52,249 bases of DNA from Salegentibacter agarivorans (lineage in GTDB: Bacteria > Bacteroidota > Bacteroidia > Flavobacteriales > Flavobacteriaceae): assembly GCF_900113135.1 (NCBI RefSeq), contig NZ_FOOH01000028.1, forward strand, positions 1 through 52,249, written 5' to 3'. How positions within the stretch are numbered: position 1 is the first letter of the stretch; each line of letters begins with the position of its first letter. Below are positions 17,122 through 25,308 of the stretch, in pieces. The position numbers were made by a program, and so were the translations under genes. Below the pieces are notes generated by a model. That model saw nothing but the letters and a program-made list of their open reading frames with translations. It searched no databases and was not told the DNA's origin.

Positions 17122-17194
17122 GATCTGGTAGCTCAGTTGGTAGAGCATCTCCCTTTTAAGGAGAGGGTCCTGGGTTCGAGCCCCAGCCAGATCA
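17122..17194 (+). tRNA. tRNA-Lys (UUU), copy 1
   Basis: A 73-nt cloverleaf: acceptor GATCTGG pairs with CCAGATC, discriminator A. The anticodon arm is TCTCC-CTTTTAA-GGAGA with anticodon TTT, and the T loop contains GGGTTCGAGCCC. The 3' CCA is not encoded. Confidence 0.97.
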
Positions 17195-17229
17195 CAAAAT
17201 AAATTTTGATTTAGTTGGCGAGAAACCTG

Positions 17230-17264
17230 TCCCTAACGAAACGCAGTAAAGTAGAGTTTCGGGA
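17230..17264. repeat. Short palindrome beside the tRNA fragment
   Basis: CGAAAC (17237-17242) pairs with GTTTCG (17256-17261), extended by TCC/GGA outside a small bulge. It abuts a copied tRNA-Lys 3' end and looks like an inserted palindromic repeat. Confidence 0.5.
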
Positions 17265-17301
17265 AGCCCCAGCCAGATCACTTTTTAAGTTCAGAATTCT
17301 T
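17265..17301 (+). pseudogene. tRNA-Lys 3'-end fragment, exact 37-bp repeat of the end of copy 2
   Basis: The last 16 nt of tRNA-Lys (AGCCCCAGCCAGATCA) plus 21 nt of downstream flank are repeated exactly at 17392-17428, 127 bp away. The 5' remainder of a tRNA is absent. It is the scar of a tRNA duplication or of recombination at the tRNA 3' end. Confidence 0.8.
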
Positions 17302-17334
17302 AATTGAATTTATTTTTTTGAAATATTCACAACC

Positions 17335-17407
17335 GATCTGGTAGCTCAGTTGGTAGAGCATCTCCCTTTTAAGGAGAGGGTCCTGGGTTCGAGCCCCAGC
17401 CAGATCA
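17335..17407 (+). tRNA. tRNA-Lys (UUU), copy 2
   Basis: Identical over 73 nt to copy 1, same anticodon TTT. It has no consensus promoter of its own and is probably cotranscribed from 17057. Its downstream flank is the one shared with the fragment at 17265. Confidence 0.97.
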
Positions 17408-17485
17408 CTTTTTAAGTTCAGAATTCTTTGAATTCAATTTTTTGCAACAGCCCTAGGAAATGTACTATTTCCAGACTTGTTTTAA

Positions 17486-17569
17486 GCCCGGGTGCTGGAA
17501 CTGGTAGACAGGCATGGTTGAGGGCCATGTGTCCATTAGGGCGTGCGGGTTCGACTCCCGCTCCGGGCA
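17486..17569 (+). tRNA. tRNA-Leu (GAG)
   Basis: An 84-nt tRNA with a long variable arm typical of tRNA-Leu. Acceptor GCCCGGG pairs with TCCGGGC (one G-U). Anticodon arm CATGG-TTGAGGG-CCATG gives anticodon GAG. T arm GCGGGTTCGACTCCCGC. Discriminator A, no encoded CCA. Confidence 0.95.
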
Positions 17570-17581
17570 CTTTCTAAATTC

Positions 17582-18958
17582 CTATCCTACTATTTTCTTT
17601 ATTAATCCAAAAAACTTATAAGGTGGATACTTTAATGGTATATCCAGTTTTGTAGTTGAATTTACCACGCCTCTTTCGTGCGTAAAAGCCAGGAAACTTT
17701 CTTTACCGTGATATTTCCCCATTCCGCTATTTCCCACACCTCCAAAAGGCAATTTATGGTTCGCTACGTGTAAGAGCGTATCGTTTATACAGGCTCCCCC
17801 AGAACTTGTTTCCCGCAAAACTTGATCTGCGCCATTATCTTTTCCAAAATAATAAAGTGCAAGCGGTTTTTCATTCTTGTTTATATAAGATAAAGCTTGC
17901 TCTATTTCTTCAAATTCCATTACCGGTAAAATAGGCCCGAAGATTTCTTCCTGCATAATCTCATCTTCAGGTTTTACGTTATTTAAAATCGTAGGAGCAA
18001 TATATTTTTCTTCTAAATTTACTTTTCCGCCGTAATATATATCGCCATCTAAATATTTCATTAACCTATTCATTGCATTTGGGTTTACAATTCGGCCATA
18101 ATGATTAGAATTTGCGATATTATCTCCCAGCATTTCTTCAAAAGATTTAGAAATTTCAGCTAAGAGATCTTTCTTAATATCCTTGTGAACCAGCAAATAA
18201 TCTGGTGCGATACAGGTTTGGCCTGCATTTATAATTTTACCCCAGGCAATTCTTTTTCCGGCAATTTTTAGGTTTGCCGCTTTATCTACTATACAGGGGC
18301 TTTTACCTCCCAGTTCTAAAACCACTCGGCTTAAATGCTCGGCAGCAGCTTTCATTACGGTTTTCCCCACACCCGGACTACCGGTAAAAAACATAACATC
18401 AAATGGAAATTTAAACAGCTCCTGGTTAGCTTCCTTCCCTCCCTGCACTACCGAAATATATTCTGAAGGAAAAAATTCTGAAATCATTTCTTTTATAACC
18501 CTGGCTACATTTGGTGTGTCTGGTGAAGGTTTTAGCACCGCACAGCATCCGGCAGAAATGGCACCAATTAATGGATTTATAGTAAGCTGAAACGGGTAAT
18601 TCCACGGCGCGATTATTAGACCAATGCCCAGGGGCTCAAAATAGATTTTTGAGCCGGAAGGTTTAATTTGTAAAGGTGTCCCTACTTTTTTAGGCTGTGA
18701 CCATTTCTTGAGGCTTTTAATATGATAATTCAACTCTTCTATAAGCAAACTGGTTTCGGTAAGAAAAGCTTCTTCCTTAGATTTATGAAGGTCTTCCCAT
18801 AAAGCTTTATTCACTTTATCTTCATATTGAAGAATGGCTTTTTTTAATTTCTTTAACTGCTGAAGCCTGAAATCTATACTTTTAGTTTCCTGAGAAGCGA
18901 AAAACGTTCTTTGATTCTTATATATTTCGGCTATCTCTTTTGCTGAAGTTTCTTCCAT
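17582..18958 (-). CDS. Aldehyde dehydrogenase, class 3-like
   Basis: A 458-residue NAD(P)-dependent aldehyde dehydrogenase of the ALDH3/fatty-aldehyde type (short N-terminus, start near a Cys/Asn-containing PWNYP). Catalytic residues are visible: N120 in PWNYPF, E215 in LELGGKSP, C249 in NAGQTCIAPDY. FTGSPGVGK binds the cofactor. It converts aldehydes to carboxylic acids; ALDH3 relatives prefer long-chain or aromatic aldehydes. The ATG is 4 bp past the SDR stop, so the two form an operon. An upstream start (19009) would lie inside the SDR gene. It is transcribed divergently from the carotenoid operon. Confidence 0.92.
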   Translation of the reverse strand: MEETSAKEIAEIYKNQRTFFASQETKSIDFRLQQLKKLKKAILQYEDKVNKALWEDLHKSKEEAFLTETSLLIEELNYHIKSLKKWSQPKKVGTPLQIKPSGSKIYFEPLGIGLIIAPWNYPFQLTINPLIGAISAGCCAVLKPSPDTPNVARVIKEMISEFFPSEYISVVQGGKEANQELFKFPFDVMFFTGSPGVGKTVMKAAAEHLSRVVLELGGKSPCIVDKAANLKIAGKRIAWGKIINAGQTCIAPDYLLVHKDIKKDLLAEISKSFEEMLGDNIANSNHYGRIVNPNAMNRLMKYLDGDIYYGGKVNLEEKYIAPTILNNVKPEDEIMQEEIFGPILPVMEFEEIEQALSYINKNEKPLALYYFGKDNGADQVLRETSSGGACINDTLLHVANHKLPFGGVGNSGMGKYHGKESFLAFTHERGVVNSTTKLDIPLKYPPYKFFGLIKKIVG

Positions 18959-18962
18959 ATCC

Positions 18963-19766
18963 TTATTTTTTTCGACCTTTAAATTCATCCATTGTTTTAT
19001 ACACCCCAATTACCCTTCCTACAAACCAATCGTAAAACCAAATTGGAAAAAGTCCCTGTGAAAATCTTACAAAACGCATACTCCACGGCATACTTAGATA
19101 GATCCTGTTCTTTTCAATTGCTTTAATTATTTTTTTAGCCACTTTAGTTTGATCCAGAATAGGGATATTAGATTTCACCCCGTCAAACATTCCGGTATTA
19201 ATATAATAAGGAGTAACCGTGGTTAGGCCAACGCCCGTTTTAAGCTGTTCCATTTCCAACCGTAAACTATCAGACCAACCGGTGGCAGCCCATTTGCTGC
19301 CGGCGTAAACCGCCATTTTTGGATTAGAGACCAGACCGGCAGAAGAGGTTATATTACAAATATGACCTCTTTTCCTTTTGATCATACCGGGAAGAAAAGT
19401 TAATGCAAGTTGCATTGGGGCAATGGCATTTACCTTCATTGTCTTTTCTATTTTTTCTGAAGAATTCTCGTGAAAATAACCACCATACACAATTCCGGCA
19501 TTATTGATTAAAATATCAATTCCTCCAATTTCTTCCTCTACCTGCCTGGCCATTTCCTTTACCCACACGGTATTGGTGATATCTATGGTGTATCCATATA
19601 CCTCCCCCAATTCCTCAAATTCATTAAGTGTTTTTTGTAAATTGAGTTTATCCACATCCCAAATTACCAATTTACCCCCATGCTTTAATACTTCCCTGCC
19701 CATTATTTTTCCTATACCAGATGCGCCACCGGTTATAAGGACAAGTTTTGAAGAAATCGTCGTCAT
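18963..19766 (-). CDS. Short-chain dehydrogenase, SDR16C (retinol dehydrogenase)-like
   Basis: A 267-residue classical SDR: cofactor motif GGASGIG (13-19), NNAG (88-91), catalytic Ser in ITSSAGL (about 139-145) and YxxxK at Y154/K158. The segment TPYYINTGMFDG (about 185-196) and the hydrophobic C-terminal WFYDWFVGRVIG resemble the SDR16C group, which includes retinol dehydrogenases such as RDH10 and fatty-alcohol enzymes. A role as lipid-alcohol dehydrogenase feeding the adjacent aldehyde dehydrogenase is an inference. It diverges from the MerR/crt operon across a 104-bp region. Confidence 0.9.
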   Translation of the reverse strand: MTTISSKLVLITGGASGIGKIMGREVLKHGGKLVIWDVDKLNLQKTLNEFEELGEVYGYTIDITNTVWVKEMARQVEEEIGGIDILINNAGIVYGGYFHENSSEKIEKTMKVNAIAPMQLALTFLPGMIKRKRGHICNITSSAGLVSNPKMAVYAGSKWAATGWSDSLRLEMEQLKTGVGLTTVTPYYINTGMFDGVKSNIPILDQTKVAKKIIKAIEKNRIYLSMPWSMRFVRFSQGLFPIWFYDWFVGRVIGVYKTMDEFKGRKK

Positions 19767-19774
19767 AAATTTTA

Positions 19775-19867
19775 GTGTTTAACTTTTTAACTAAACAATT
19801 AAACATTTTAACACTTTCGTAAAGTGTTTAATGTTCAATTTTAATTAGATTTGACTATCTTAAACAC
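19775..19867. promoter_or_regulatory. Candidate operator of the divergent carotenoid/SDR region
   Basis: A perfect inverted repeat AACACTTT-CGT-AAAGTGTT (19810-19828) is extended imperfectly to 19802-19835. Further TGTTTAA-type half sites lie at 19775-19782, 19799-19805 (inverse) and 19860-19867 (inverse). The palindrome covers the -33 region of the MerR promoter, so a bound regulator would repress. The regulator product itself is the natural candidate. Confidence 0.6.
19846..19853 (+). promoter_or_regulatory. MerR-crt operon -7 box
   Basis: TAGATTTG, 17 bp before the MerR ATG. The expected TTG is not present; the palindromic operator occupies that position, which fits a regulated promoter. 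Confidence 0.6.
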
Positions 19868-19870
19868 AAT

Positions 19871-20764
19871 ATGGAACTAATTAAGCAAAATTTCAGTATA
19901 AAAGACCTTGAAAATTTAAGCGGAATCAAGGCTCATACCATAAGAATTTGGGAAAAAAGATATAATATCTTAAATCCCGATCGTACTTCTACAAATATAA
20001 GGACATACGATAGTTCTAATCTTCAAAAGATCTTAAACGTTGCTTTCTTAAACGAACACGGCTATAAAATCTCAAGGATTTCCAAACTCAGTGATGAAGA
20101 AATTGCTAAAATGGTAAGAAGTATTTCTGCCAGTACAAGTAAAGAAAACCGAGCTCAAAATTCATTTAAACTTTCTATGATGAATTTTGATGAAGAGCTT
20201 TTTAATAATACATACGAGACGCTACAGAAAGATAAAAGCTTCAGGCAAATTTTTCACCAGGTTTTTCTTCCCTTACTGGAGCAAATTGGTATGTTGTGGC
20301 AAACCGATACCATTAAGCCAATTCACGAGCATTATATTGTAGATCTTATTAAACAAAAATTATATTTTAATCTCGCTGAAATAAAGAAAGAGGTCAAACC
20401 AACTTCCGATAAGTTATACGTACTCTTTCTTCCCGAAAATGAAATTCACGATATTGGGATTATTTACCTGTATTATGAACTTCTATATCACGGGAACCAG
20501 GCAATTTATCTGGGCCCAAGTTTACCTTTAACCGATCTTGGCTATCTGTTAGAGCGCCACGACAACCTGAGTTTTGTAAGTTATTTTACCACCGCACCCG
20601 GAGATGTAGAAGATTTTATAAATCAATTTAACGAGGAAGTTTGCGAAAAGAAAACTTACGAATTATTACTTTTTGGGCATAAAATAAGGGAAATTCAGCA
20701 TAAAGAGCTTCCCGCTTTTGTGAAAACCCACACCAACCTAAACCAATTTATAGATAACCTTTAA
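19871..20764 (+). CDS. MerR-family regulator with cobalamin-binding domain (CarH/LitR-like)
   Basis: A 297-residue protein. Residues 7-75 are a MerR-type winged helix (FSIKDLENLSGIKAHTIRIWEKRY). Residues 100-175 form a helical domain with W143-x9-E153-H154, the cap signature of B12 photoreceptors such as CarH. Residues 180-297 resemble a B12-binding Rossmann domain with ExHxxG (E191-H193-G196); H193 would be the lower cobalt ligand, but the later GG is GH (269-270). The residue after W143 is Gln, whereas T. thermophilus CarH has His132, its light-state ligand. It probably represses crt genes in the dark or responds to cobalamin. Two nt separate it from crtI. Confidence 0.9.
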   Translation: MELIKQNFSIKDLENLSGIKAHTIRIWEKRYNILNPDRTSTNIRTYDSSNLQKILNVAFLNEHGYKISRISKLSDEEIAKMVRSISASTSKENRAQNSFKLSMMNFDEELFNNTYETLQKDKSFRQIFHQVFLPLLEQIGMLWQTDTIKPIHEHYIVDLIKQKLYFNLAEIKKEVKPTSDKLYVLFLPENEIHDIGIIYLYYELLYHGNQAIYLGPSLPLTDLGYLLERHDNLSFVSYFTTAPGDVEDFINQFNEEVCEKKTYELLLFGHKIREIQHKELPAFVKTHTNLNQFIDNL

Positions 20765-20766
20765 AT

Positions 20767-22227
20767 ATGAAGAAGAAAGTTGCTGTTATTGGTTCCGGAT
20801 TTGCTTCCCTCGCTGCGGCCTGCTACCTCGCAAGAGATGGCTATAGGGTAGATATATTTGAAAAAAATGCAAACATCGGCGGGCGGGCACGCCAGCTAAA
20901 AAAAGACGGATTCTGTTTTGATATTGGTCCTACATGGTATTGGATGCCCGATGTTTTTGAACGTTTTTTTGCCGATTTTAGCAAAAAACCTTCAGATTAT
21001 TATGAGCTGGAAAAACTAAGTCCCGCTTATAAAGTTTTCTTCGGAAAAAATGATAGCATTACCATAGAAGACAGCCTCGATAAAATTTGCGCGGCTTTTG
21101 AAGCCGAAGAACCCGGAAGTTCAATAAAGCTAAAACAGTTTATTGAGGAAGCTAAAAACAATTATGATATAGCCATTAAAGATTTGGTATATCGCCCCGG
21201 CGTTTCTCCTTTAGAATTAATTACGCCCACCACCGCAGGCAAAATAGGCCAGTTTTTTAGCACAATTTCTAAAGAAGTCAGGAAAGAATTTACCAACCAG
21301 AAACTTATTCAAATTCTTGAATTTCCGGTACTATTTCTTGGAGCTAAAGCCAGCCAGACCCCGGCTTTTTATAGTTTTATGAATTACGCCGATTTTGGCC
21401 TGGGCACCTGGCACCCCAAAGGCGGAATGTATAAGGTGATTGAAGCCATGGAAAACCTGGCTAATTCCCTGGGAGTTAAAATAAATACGAATGCCGCGGT
21501 TTCTGAAATTTTTGTTGAAAACAATACCGCAACAGGAATGCAGGTAAACGGTGAAAAAATAGAAGCCGATTATATTCTTAGCGGTGCCGATTATCATCAT
21601 ACCGAAACTTTACTGCCGGAATACAAAAGACAATACAAGGAGTCTTACTGGCAAAAAAAGACCTTTGCTCCTTCAGCTTTATTATTTTTTGCCGGTTTTA
21701 ATAAGAAATTAGAGAATGTAACGCATCATACCTTATTTTTTGATACCGACTTCGAGAAACACGCAAAAGCAATTTACGATGATGCCGAGTGGCCAGAAAA
21801 TCCGTTGTTTTATGCAAGCTTTCCATCAGTTACAGATGATGCCGCCGCGCCAGAAGGAAAAGAAGCCGGTATATTTTTAATTCCGCTGGCACCCGATGTG
21901 GAAGATACTCCAGAAATTAGGGAGAAATATTTTCAGAAAATTATAAGCCGGTTTGAAAGTTTAACCAATCAAAATGTAACCGATCATCTTCTTTTTAAAG
22001 AATCATTTTGCGTTAAAGATTTTAAAGAAGATTATAATTCTTATAAGGGTAATGCTTATGGCCTGGCAAATACCCTTTTACAAACTGCATTTTTAAGACC
22101 TAAATTAAAGAGTAAAAAAGTGCACAAATTATTTTTTACCGGGCAGTTAAGTGTTCCCGGCCCCGGCGTGCCTCCTTCACTAATTTCAGGAAAGCTTGCC
22201 GCGGGATTAATTCAAAAAGAAAATTAA
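20767..22227 (+). CDS. crtI: Phytoene desaturase
   Basis: FAD-dependent enzyme converting phytoene to lycopene by stepwise desaturation. The 486-residue product has an N-terminal dinucleotide motif VIGSGFASLAAACYLA (8-23) with FEKNANIGGRARQ, FDIGPTWYWMPDVFE, and the C-terminal CrtI signature LFFTGQLSVPGPGVPPSLISG. The length is usual. It is second in the crt operon, 3 nt before crtB. The number of desaturation steps cannot be read from sequence; the neighbouring lycopene cyclase implies lycopene as product. Confidence 0.95.
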   Translation: MKKKVAVIGSGFASLAAACYLARDGYRVDIFEKNANIGGRARQLKKDGFCFDIGPTWYWMPDVFERFFADFSKKPSDYYELEKLSPAYKVFFGKNDSITIEDSLDKICAAFEAEEPGSSIKLKQFIEEAKNNYDIAIKDLVYRPGVSPLELITPTTAGKIGQFFSTISKEVRKEFTNQKLIQILEFPVLFLGAKASQTPAFYSFMNYADFGLGTWHPKGGMYKVIEAMENLANSLGVKINTNAAVSEIFVENNTATGMQVNGEKIEADYILSGADYHHTETLLPEYKRQYKESYWQKKTFAPSALLFFAGFNKKLENVTHHTLFFDTDFEKHAKAIYDDAEWPENPLFYASFPSVTDDAAAPEGKEAGIFLIPLAPDVEDTPEIREKYFQKIISRFESLTNQNVTDHLLFKESFCVKDFKEDYNSYKGNAYGLANTLLQTAFLRPKLKSKKVHKLFFTGQLSVPGPGVPPSLISGKLAAGLIQKEN

Positions 22228-22230
22228 ATT

Positions 22231-23070
22231 ATGAAAGCCATTTTTGACAATGTTTCACGGGCTTGTAGTAAAACTGTTACTCACCAATACAGCACCTCGT
22301 TCTCTACCGCGACCAGGATGCTCGCGCCCTCTATTCGTCAGGATATTTATAATATCTACGGCTTTGTGCGTTTTGCCGATGAAATTGTAGACACTTTTCA
22401 CGACTATGATAAGGAAAAACTATTTAACGATTTTGAAGTAGATCTTTATAAAGCAATTAAAGATAAAATTAGCCTAAATCCTATTTTAAATTCTTTTCAG
22501 GAAACCGTACATAAGTATCAAATAGACGAATCGCTTTATCGCGCTTTTATGAAGAGTATGCGCTTAGATTTGCATAAATCTGACTATCTTAGTATTGCCG
22601 AATATAAAGAATATATCTACGGAAGTGCAGACGTAGTAGGCCTTATGTGTTTAAAGGTTTTTGTAAAGGGGGATCATAAAAAATATGAATCGCTGAAGCA
22701 ATCTGCAATGAGTTTAGGCTCTGCTTTTCAGAAGGTGAATTTTTTAAGAGACCTTAAAGCCGATTTTGAAGATCTTAGCCGTAGTTATTTCCCCGGCACC
22801 AATCTTGAACAATTAGATGAAGCCAGCAAACAAAAGATTATAGCAGAAATAGAAGAAGATTTTAAACACGGTTTAAGCGGAATTTCGCATTTACCGGTAG
22901 AAGCTAAATTTGGTGTTTACACCGCATATATTTATTATAGAAAATTATTGCACAAGCTTAAAAAAGTACCTTCTTTAGAAATTAGGAACAGCAGGATAAG
23001 GGTTCCAGATTATCAAAAAGCAGGGCTCTTGGCCAAATCGTATATTTCTTATAGATTAAAACTTATTTAA
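22231..23070 (+). CDS. crtB: Phytoene synthase
   Basis: Condenses two geranylgeranyl diphosphates to phytoene. The 279-residue product has both Asp-rich metal/diphosphate motifs: FADEIVDTF (48-56, DEIVD) and FLRDLKADFED (171-181), plus the SAFQKVNFLRD helix typical of trans-isoprenyl squalene/phytoene synthases. Start 3 nt after crtI, and its stop is 1 nt before crtZ, so it is tightly coupled. Confidence 0.95.
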   Translation: MKAIFDNVSRACSKTVTHQYSTSFSTATRMLAPSIRQDIYNIYGFVRFADEIVDTFHDYDKEKLFNDFEVDLYKAIKDKISLNPILNSFQETVHKYQIDESLYRAFMKSMRLDLHKSDYLSIAEYKEYIYGSADVVGLMCLKVFVKGDHKKYESLKQSAMSLGSAFQKVNFLRDLKADFEDLSRSYFPGTNLEQLDEASKQKIIAEIEEDFKHGLSGISHLPVEAKFGVYTAYIYYRKLLHKLKKVPSLEIRNSRIRVPDYQKAGLLAKSYISYRLKLI

Positions 23071-23071
23071 T

Positions 23072-23521
23072 ATGGATATTTTATTATGGATTCTGGTTTT
23101 TCTGGGCACTTTCGCCGGTATGGAAGGAATGGCCTGGTTTACCCATAAATATATTATGCACGGATTACTCTGGAAACTGCACAAAGACCACCACCACAAA
23201 GACCACAGCCACTGGTGGGAACGCAACGATCTTTTCTTTATTTTTTACGCACTTGTTAGTATTGGTTTTTTCCTACTTTGGCGTTATGAAGATGTTTGGA
23301 TTGGCCTACCCATTGGCCTGGGAATTTTAGCCTATGGCATTACTTACTTTACGGTTCACGATATTTTTATACACCAACGATTTAAAATGTTTAGAAATGC
23401 TAATAACCGTTTCGCTAAAGGAATAAGAAGAGCACATAAAATGCATCATAAACATCTTGGCAAAGACGATGGCGAATGTTTTGGAATGTTATTCGTACCT
23501 TTCAAATACTTTAAAAAATAA
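23072..23521 (+). CDS. crtZ: Beta-carotene hydroxylase
   Basis: A 149-residue membrane di-iron hydroxylase that adds 3-hydroxyl groups to beta-carotene, giving zeaxanthin via cryptoxanthin. The histidine clusters of the family are visible: HKYIMHG (25-31), HKDHHHKDH (37-45), VHDIFIHQ (about 108-115) and AHKMHHKH (about 131-138). Hydrophobic helices separate them. It starts 1 nt after crtB. The presence of crtZ and crtY and the lack of a ketolase point to zeaxanthin as the end product of this cluster. Confidence 0.95.
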   Translation: MDILLWILVFLGTFAGMEGMAWFTHKYIMHGLLWKLHKDHHHKDHSHWWERNDLFFIFYALVSIGFFLLWRYEDVWIGLPIGLGILAYGITYFTVHDIFIHQRFKMFRNANNRFAKGIRRAHKMHHKHLGKDDGECFGMLFVPFKYFKK

Positions 23522-23546
23522 AATAGTAATGCTGCGTTAGTAATTT

Positions 23547-24683
23547 ATGCTAGGTCCCGTATATTTTTATGTTATTATTGGTGGAGGACTTGCAGGCCTT
23601 CAATTAGCCCGGCAACTTAGCCGGGATGTTTTTTTCAAAGGAAAAAAGATTGCCATAATAGATTCTGATTTTTCTATTCCGGTTAAAACCTGGTGTTATT
23701 GGGAAAAAGGCTCAGGCAAATGGGATCATCTACTTACCAAATCCTGGAATAACGGAAAATTCATTTCTTCTGAAGAAAATATAGAATTACAACTTTCCCC
23801 TTATTCCTATAAGATGATAAAGGCTGCAGATTATCATCAAAAATTGCAGGAAGAGATAGAAGAATCTGGTGATATTGAATTTATTACCGATGAAATTCAG
23901 AAAATTGATCCCGTAACTATGAAAGCCAAAGGCCGAAAAACATCTTATGGCGCTACTCATTTTTTTGACAGCAGGGTAGATCCTTCTTACCTGGAAAGTA
24001 AAAAACACACTACTATTTTTCAGCATTTTAAAGGCTGGGAAGTAGAAACCGAAAAACCCACTTTTAGCCCAGATTCTTTTACGATGATGGATTATAGAAT
24101 TAAGTATCCCGGCGCTACCGCTTTTACTTATATCCTCCCATTTACTGAAAGAAAAGCATTAGTTGAATATACTTTTTTCTCTCCCTTTTTAACTGAAGAT
24201 AAAGTGTATGACGAAATGCTTCAGAAATATTTTGAAAAGGTTTTAAAAACAAAGGATTTTACGATTAAAAGCACTGAAACCGGCATAATCCCAATGACCG
24301 ATTTCCCTTTTAATAAAGCAAACACTAAACAAATTACCAAAATTGGTACCGGTGGTGGCTGGGTAAAACCTTCTACCGGTTATTCGTTTAAAAACACAGA
24401 AAAGCGTATAAACCGAATTATTAAAAATATTAAAAGCGGAAAAATACCGGGAGAAAACTTAATCAATGAAAAATTCAGAAAGTACGATGCAATTTTTCTG
24501 GATGTACTCGCCCAGAATAATCAAAAAGGAGAAGAAATTTTTACCAAATTTTACACTAAAAATTCTCCACAGGATATTTTTAAATACCTGGATGAAGAAA
24601 CTTCAGTTTCAGAAGACTTAAAAATTATGTTTTCGCTTTATAGTTTCGATTTTGTGAAATCATTTTTCAGGAAAACCTTTTAA
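23547..24683 (+). CDS. crtY: Lycopene beta-cyclase, CrtY type
   Basis: Cyclises lycopene to beta-carotene. The 378-residue product has an N-terminal nucleotide-binding motif VIIGGGLAGLQLARQL (9-24), KTWCYWEKG, and TGIIPMTDFPF plus GGWVKPSTGYSF in the positions of the CrtY conserved segments. It is the last gene of the operon, 25 nt after crtZ, and ends 1 bp from the convergent tlpA-like gene, with no terminator between them. The start ATG is the only good one before the GGGLAG motif. Confidence 0.92.
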   Translation: MLGPVYFYVIIGGGLAGLQLARQLSRDVFFKGKKIAIIDSDFSIPVKTWCYWEKGSGKWDHLLTKSWNNGKFISSEENIELQLSPYSYKMIKAADYHQKLQEEIEESGDIEFITDEIQKIDPVTMKAKGRKTSYGATHFFDSRVDPSYLESKKHTTIFQHFKGWEVETEKPTFSPDSFTMMDYRIKYPGATAFTYILPFTERKALVEYTFFSPFLTEDKVYDEMLQKYFEKVLKTKDFTIKSTETGIIPMTDFPFNKANTKQITKIGTGGGWVKPSTGYSFKNTEKRINRIIKNIKSGKIPGENLINEKFRKYDAIFLDVLAQNNQKGEEIFTKFYTKNSPQDIFKYLDEETSVSEDLKIMFSLYSFDFVKSFFRKTF

Positions 24684-24684
24684 T

Positions 24685-25248
24685 TTATTCAGCTAAAAGC
24701 TGACTTAACAGGTTTCTAAAATTCTGACTATTCCAGTCGGCCGCGCCTTTTTTATCTACTACAATAGTTCCGCTTTTATCAATTACATAAGTAGAAGGTA
24801 AGGTATAACCATCTAAAGGTTTGGGATCTTCTGAGAGCATCCTGTAACTGGAGAAGTTATAGCCTTTACGCTTCAGGAAGTTGTTGGTAGTTTCGTGATC
24901 TTCGCCAGAGATAAAATAAAATGCTACATCGTCCTTATAATCTGTATAAAGTTCCTGGAAACTTGGCATTTCAGCAATACAGGGTGGGCACCAGGTAGCC
25001 CAGTAATTTACGATTATCACTTTTCCTTTAGATTCAGCAAAATCAACTCTATTCCCATCTTTCGTTTCCAAGGTCCAATTGTAAGTTTCCAGCTCTTTCC
25101 TGTCTTCTTCATCTGTTGCCGAAGGGCTAAACGCAAAAATTTTATTTACCACAATTTGAATGGGTTTCCGGGTTTGTGGGATAATCATTACCAGGATAAT
25201 TACAATAAAAATAATGTTAGACCATTGATTCTTGAAAAGCTTCTTCAT
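24685..25248 (-). CDS. TlpA-family membrane-anchored thioredoxin
   Basis: A 187-residue protein with an N-terminal membrane anchor (about 9-24) and a periplasmic thioredoxin fold. The active site is WCPPC (86-90) in NYWATWCPPCIAEMPSF, with the cis-Pro in GYTLPSTYVID. Relatives reduce periplasmic disulfides, for example in cytochrome c maturation, but the partner is not evident here. It converges with crtY and is monocistronic. A -7 box lies upstream at 25279. Confidence 0.9.
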   Translation of the reverse strand: MKKLFKNQWSNIIFIVIILVMIIPQTRKPIQIVVNKIFAFSPSATDEEDRKELETYNWTLETKDGNRVDFAESKGKVIIVNYWATWCPPCIAEMPSFQELYTDYKDDVAFYFISGEDHETTNNFLKRKGYNFSSYRMLSEDPKPLDGYTLPSTYVIDKSGTIVVDKKGAADWNSQNFRNLLSQLLAE

Positions 25249-25278
25249 TGCCGAATTTTAATACTTAGACGTATATAA

Positions 25279-25286
25279 CAAAGGTA
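25279..25286 (-). promoter_or_regulatory. -7 box of the TlpA-like gene
   Basis: TACCTTTG on the minus strand, 30 bp before the ATG. No TTG at the expected distance. Confidence 0.45.
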
Positions 25287-25308
25287 CTTAACATCTAAAT
25301 TTAATCCA

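Noticed and set aside
17122-17569. Integrated genomic island at the tRNA cluster
   Set aside because: Only a 127-bp repeat spacing remains and there is no integrase or cargo gene nearby. Kept only as a possible scar.
19504-19782. Plus-strand frame across the SDR start and control region
   Set aside because: It is antisense to conserved SDR codons and has no family resemblance.
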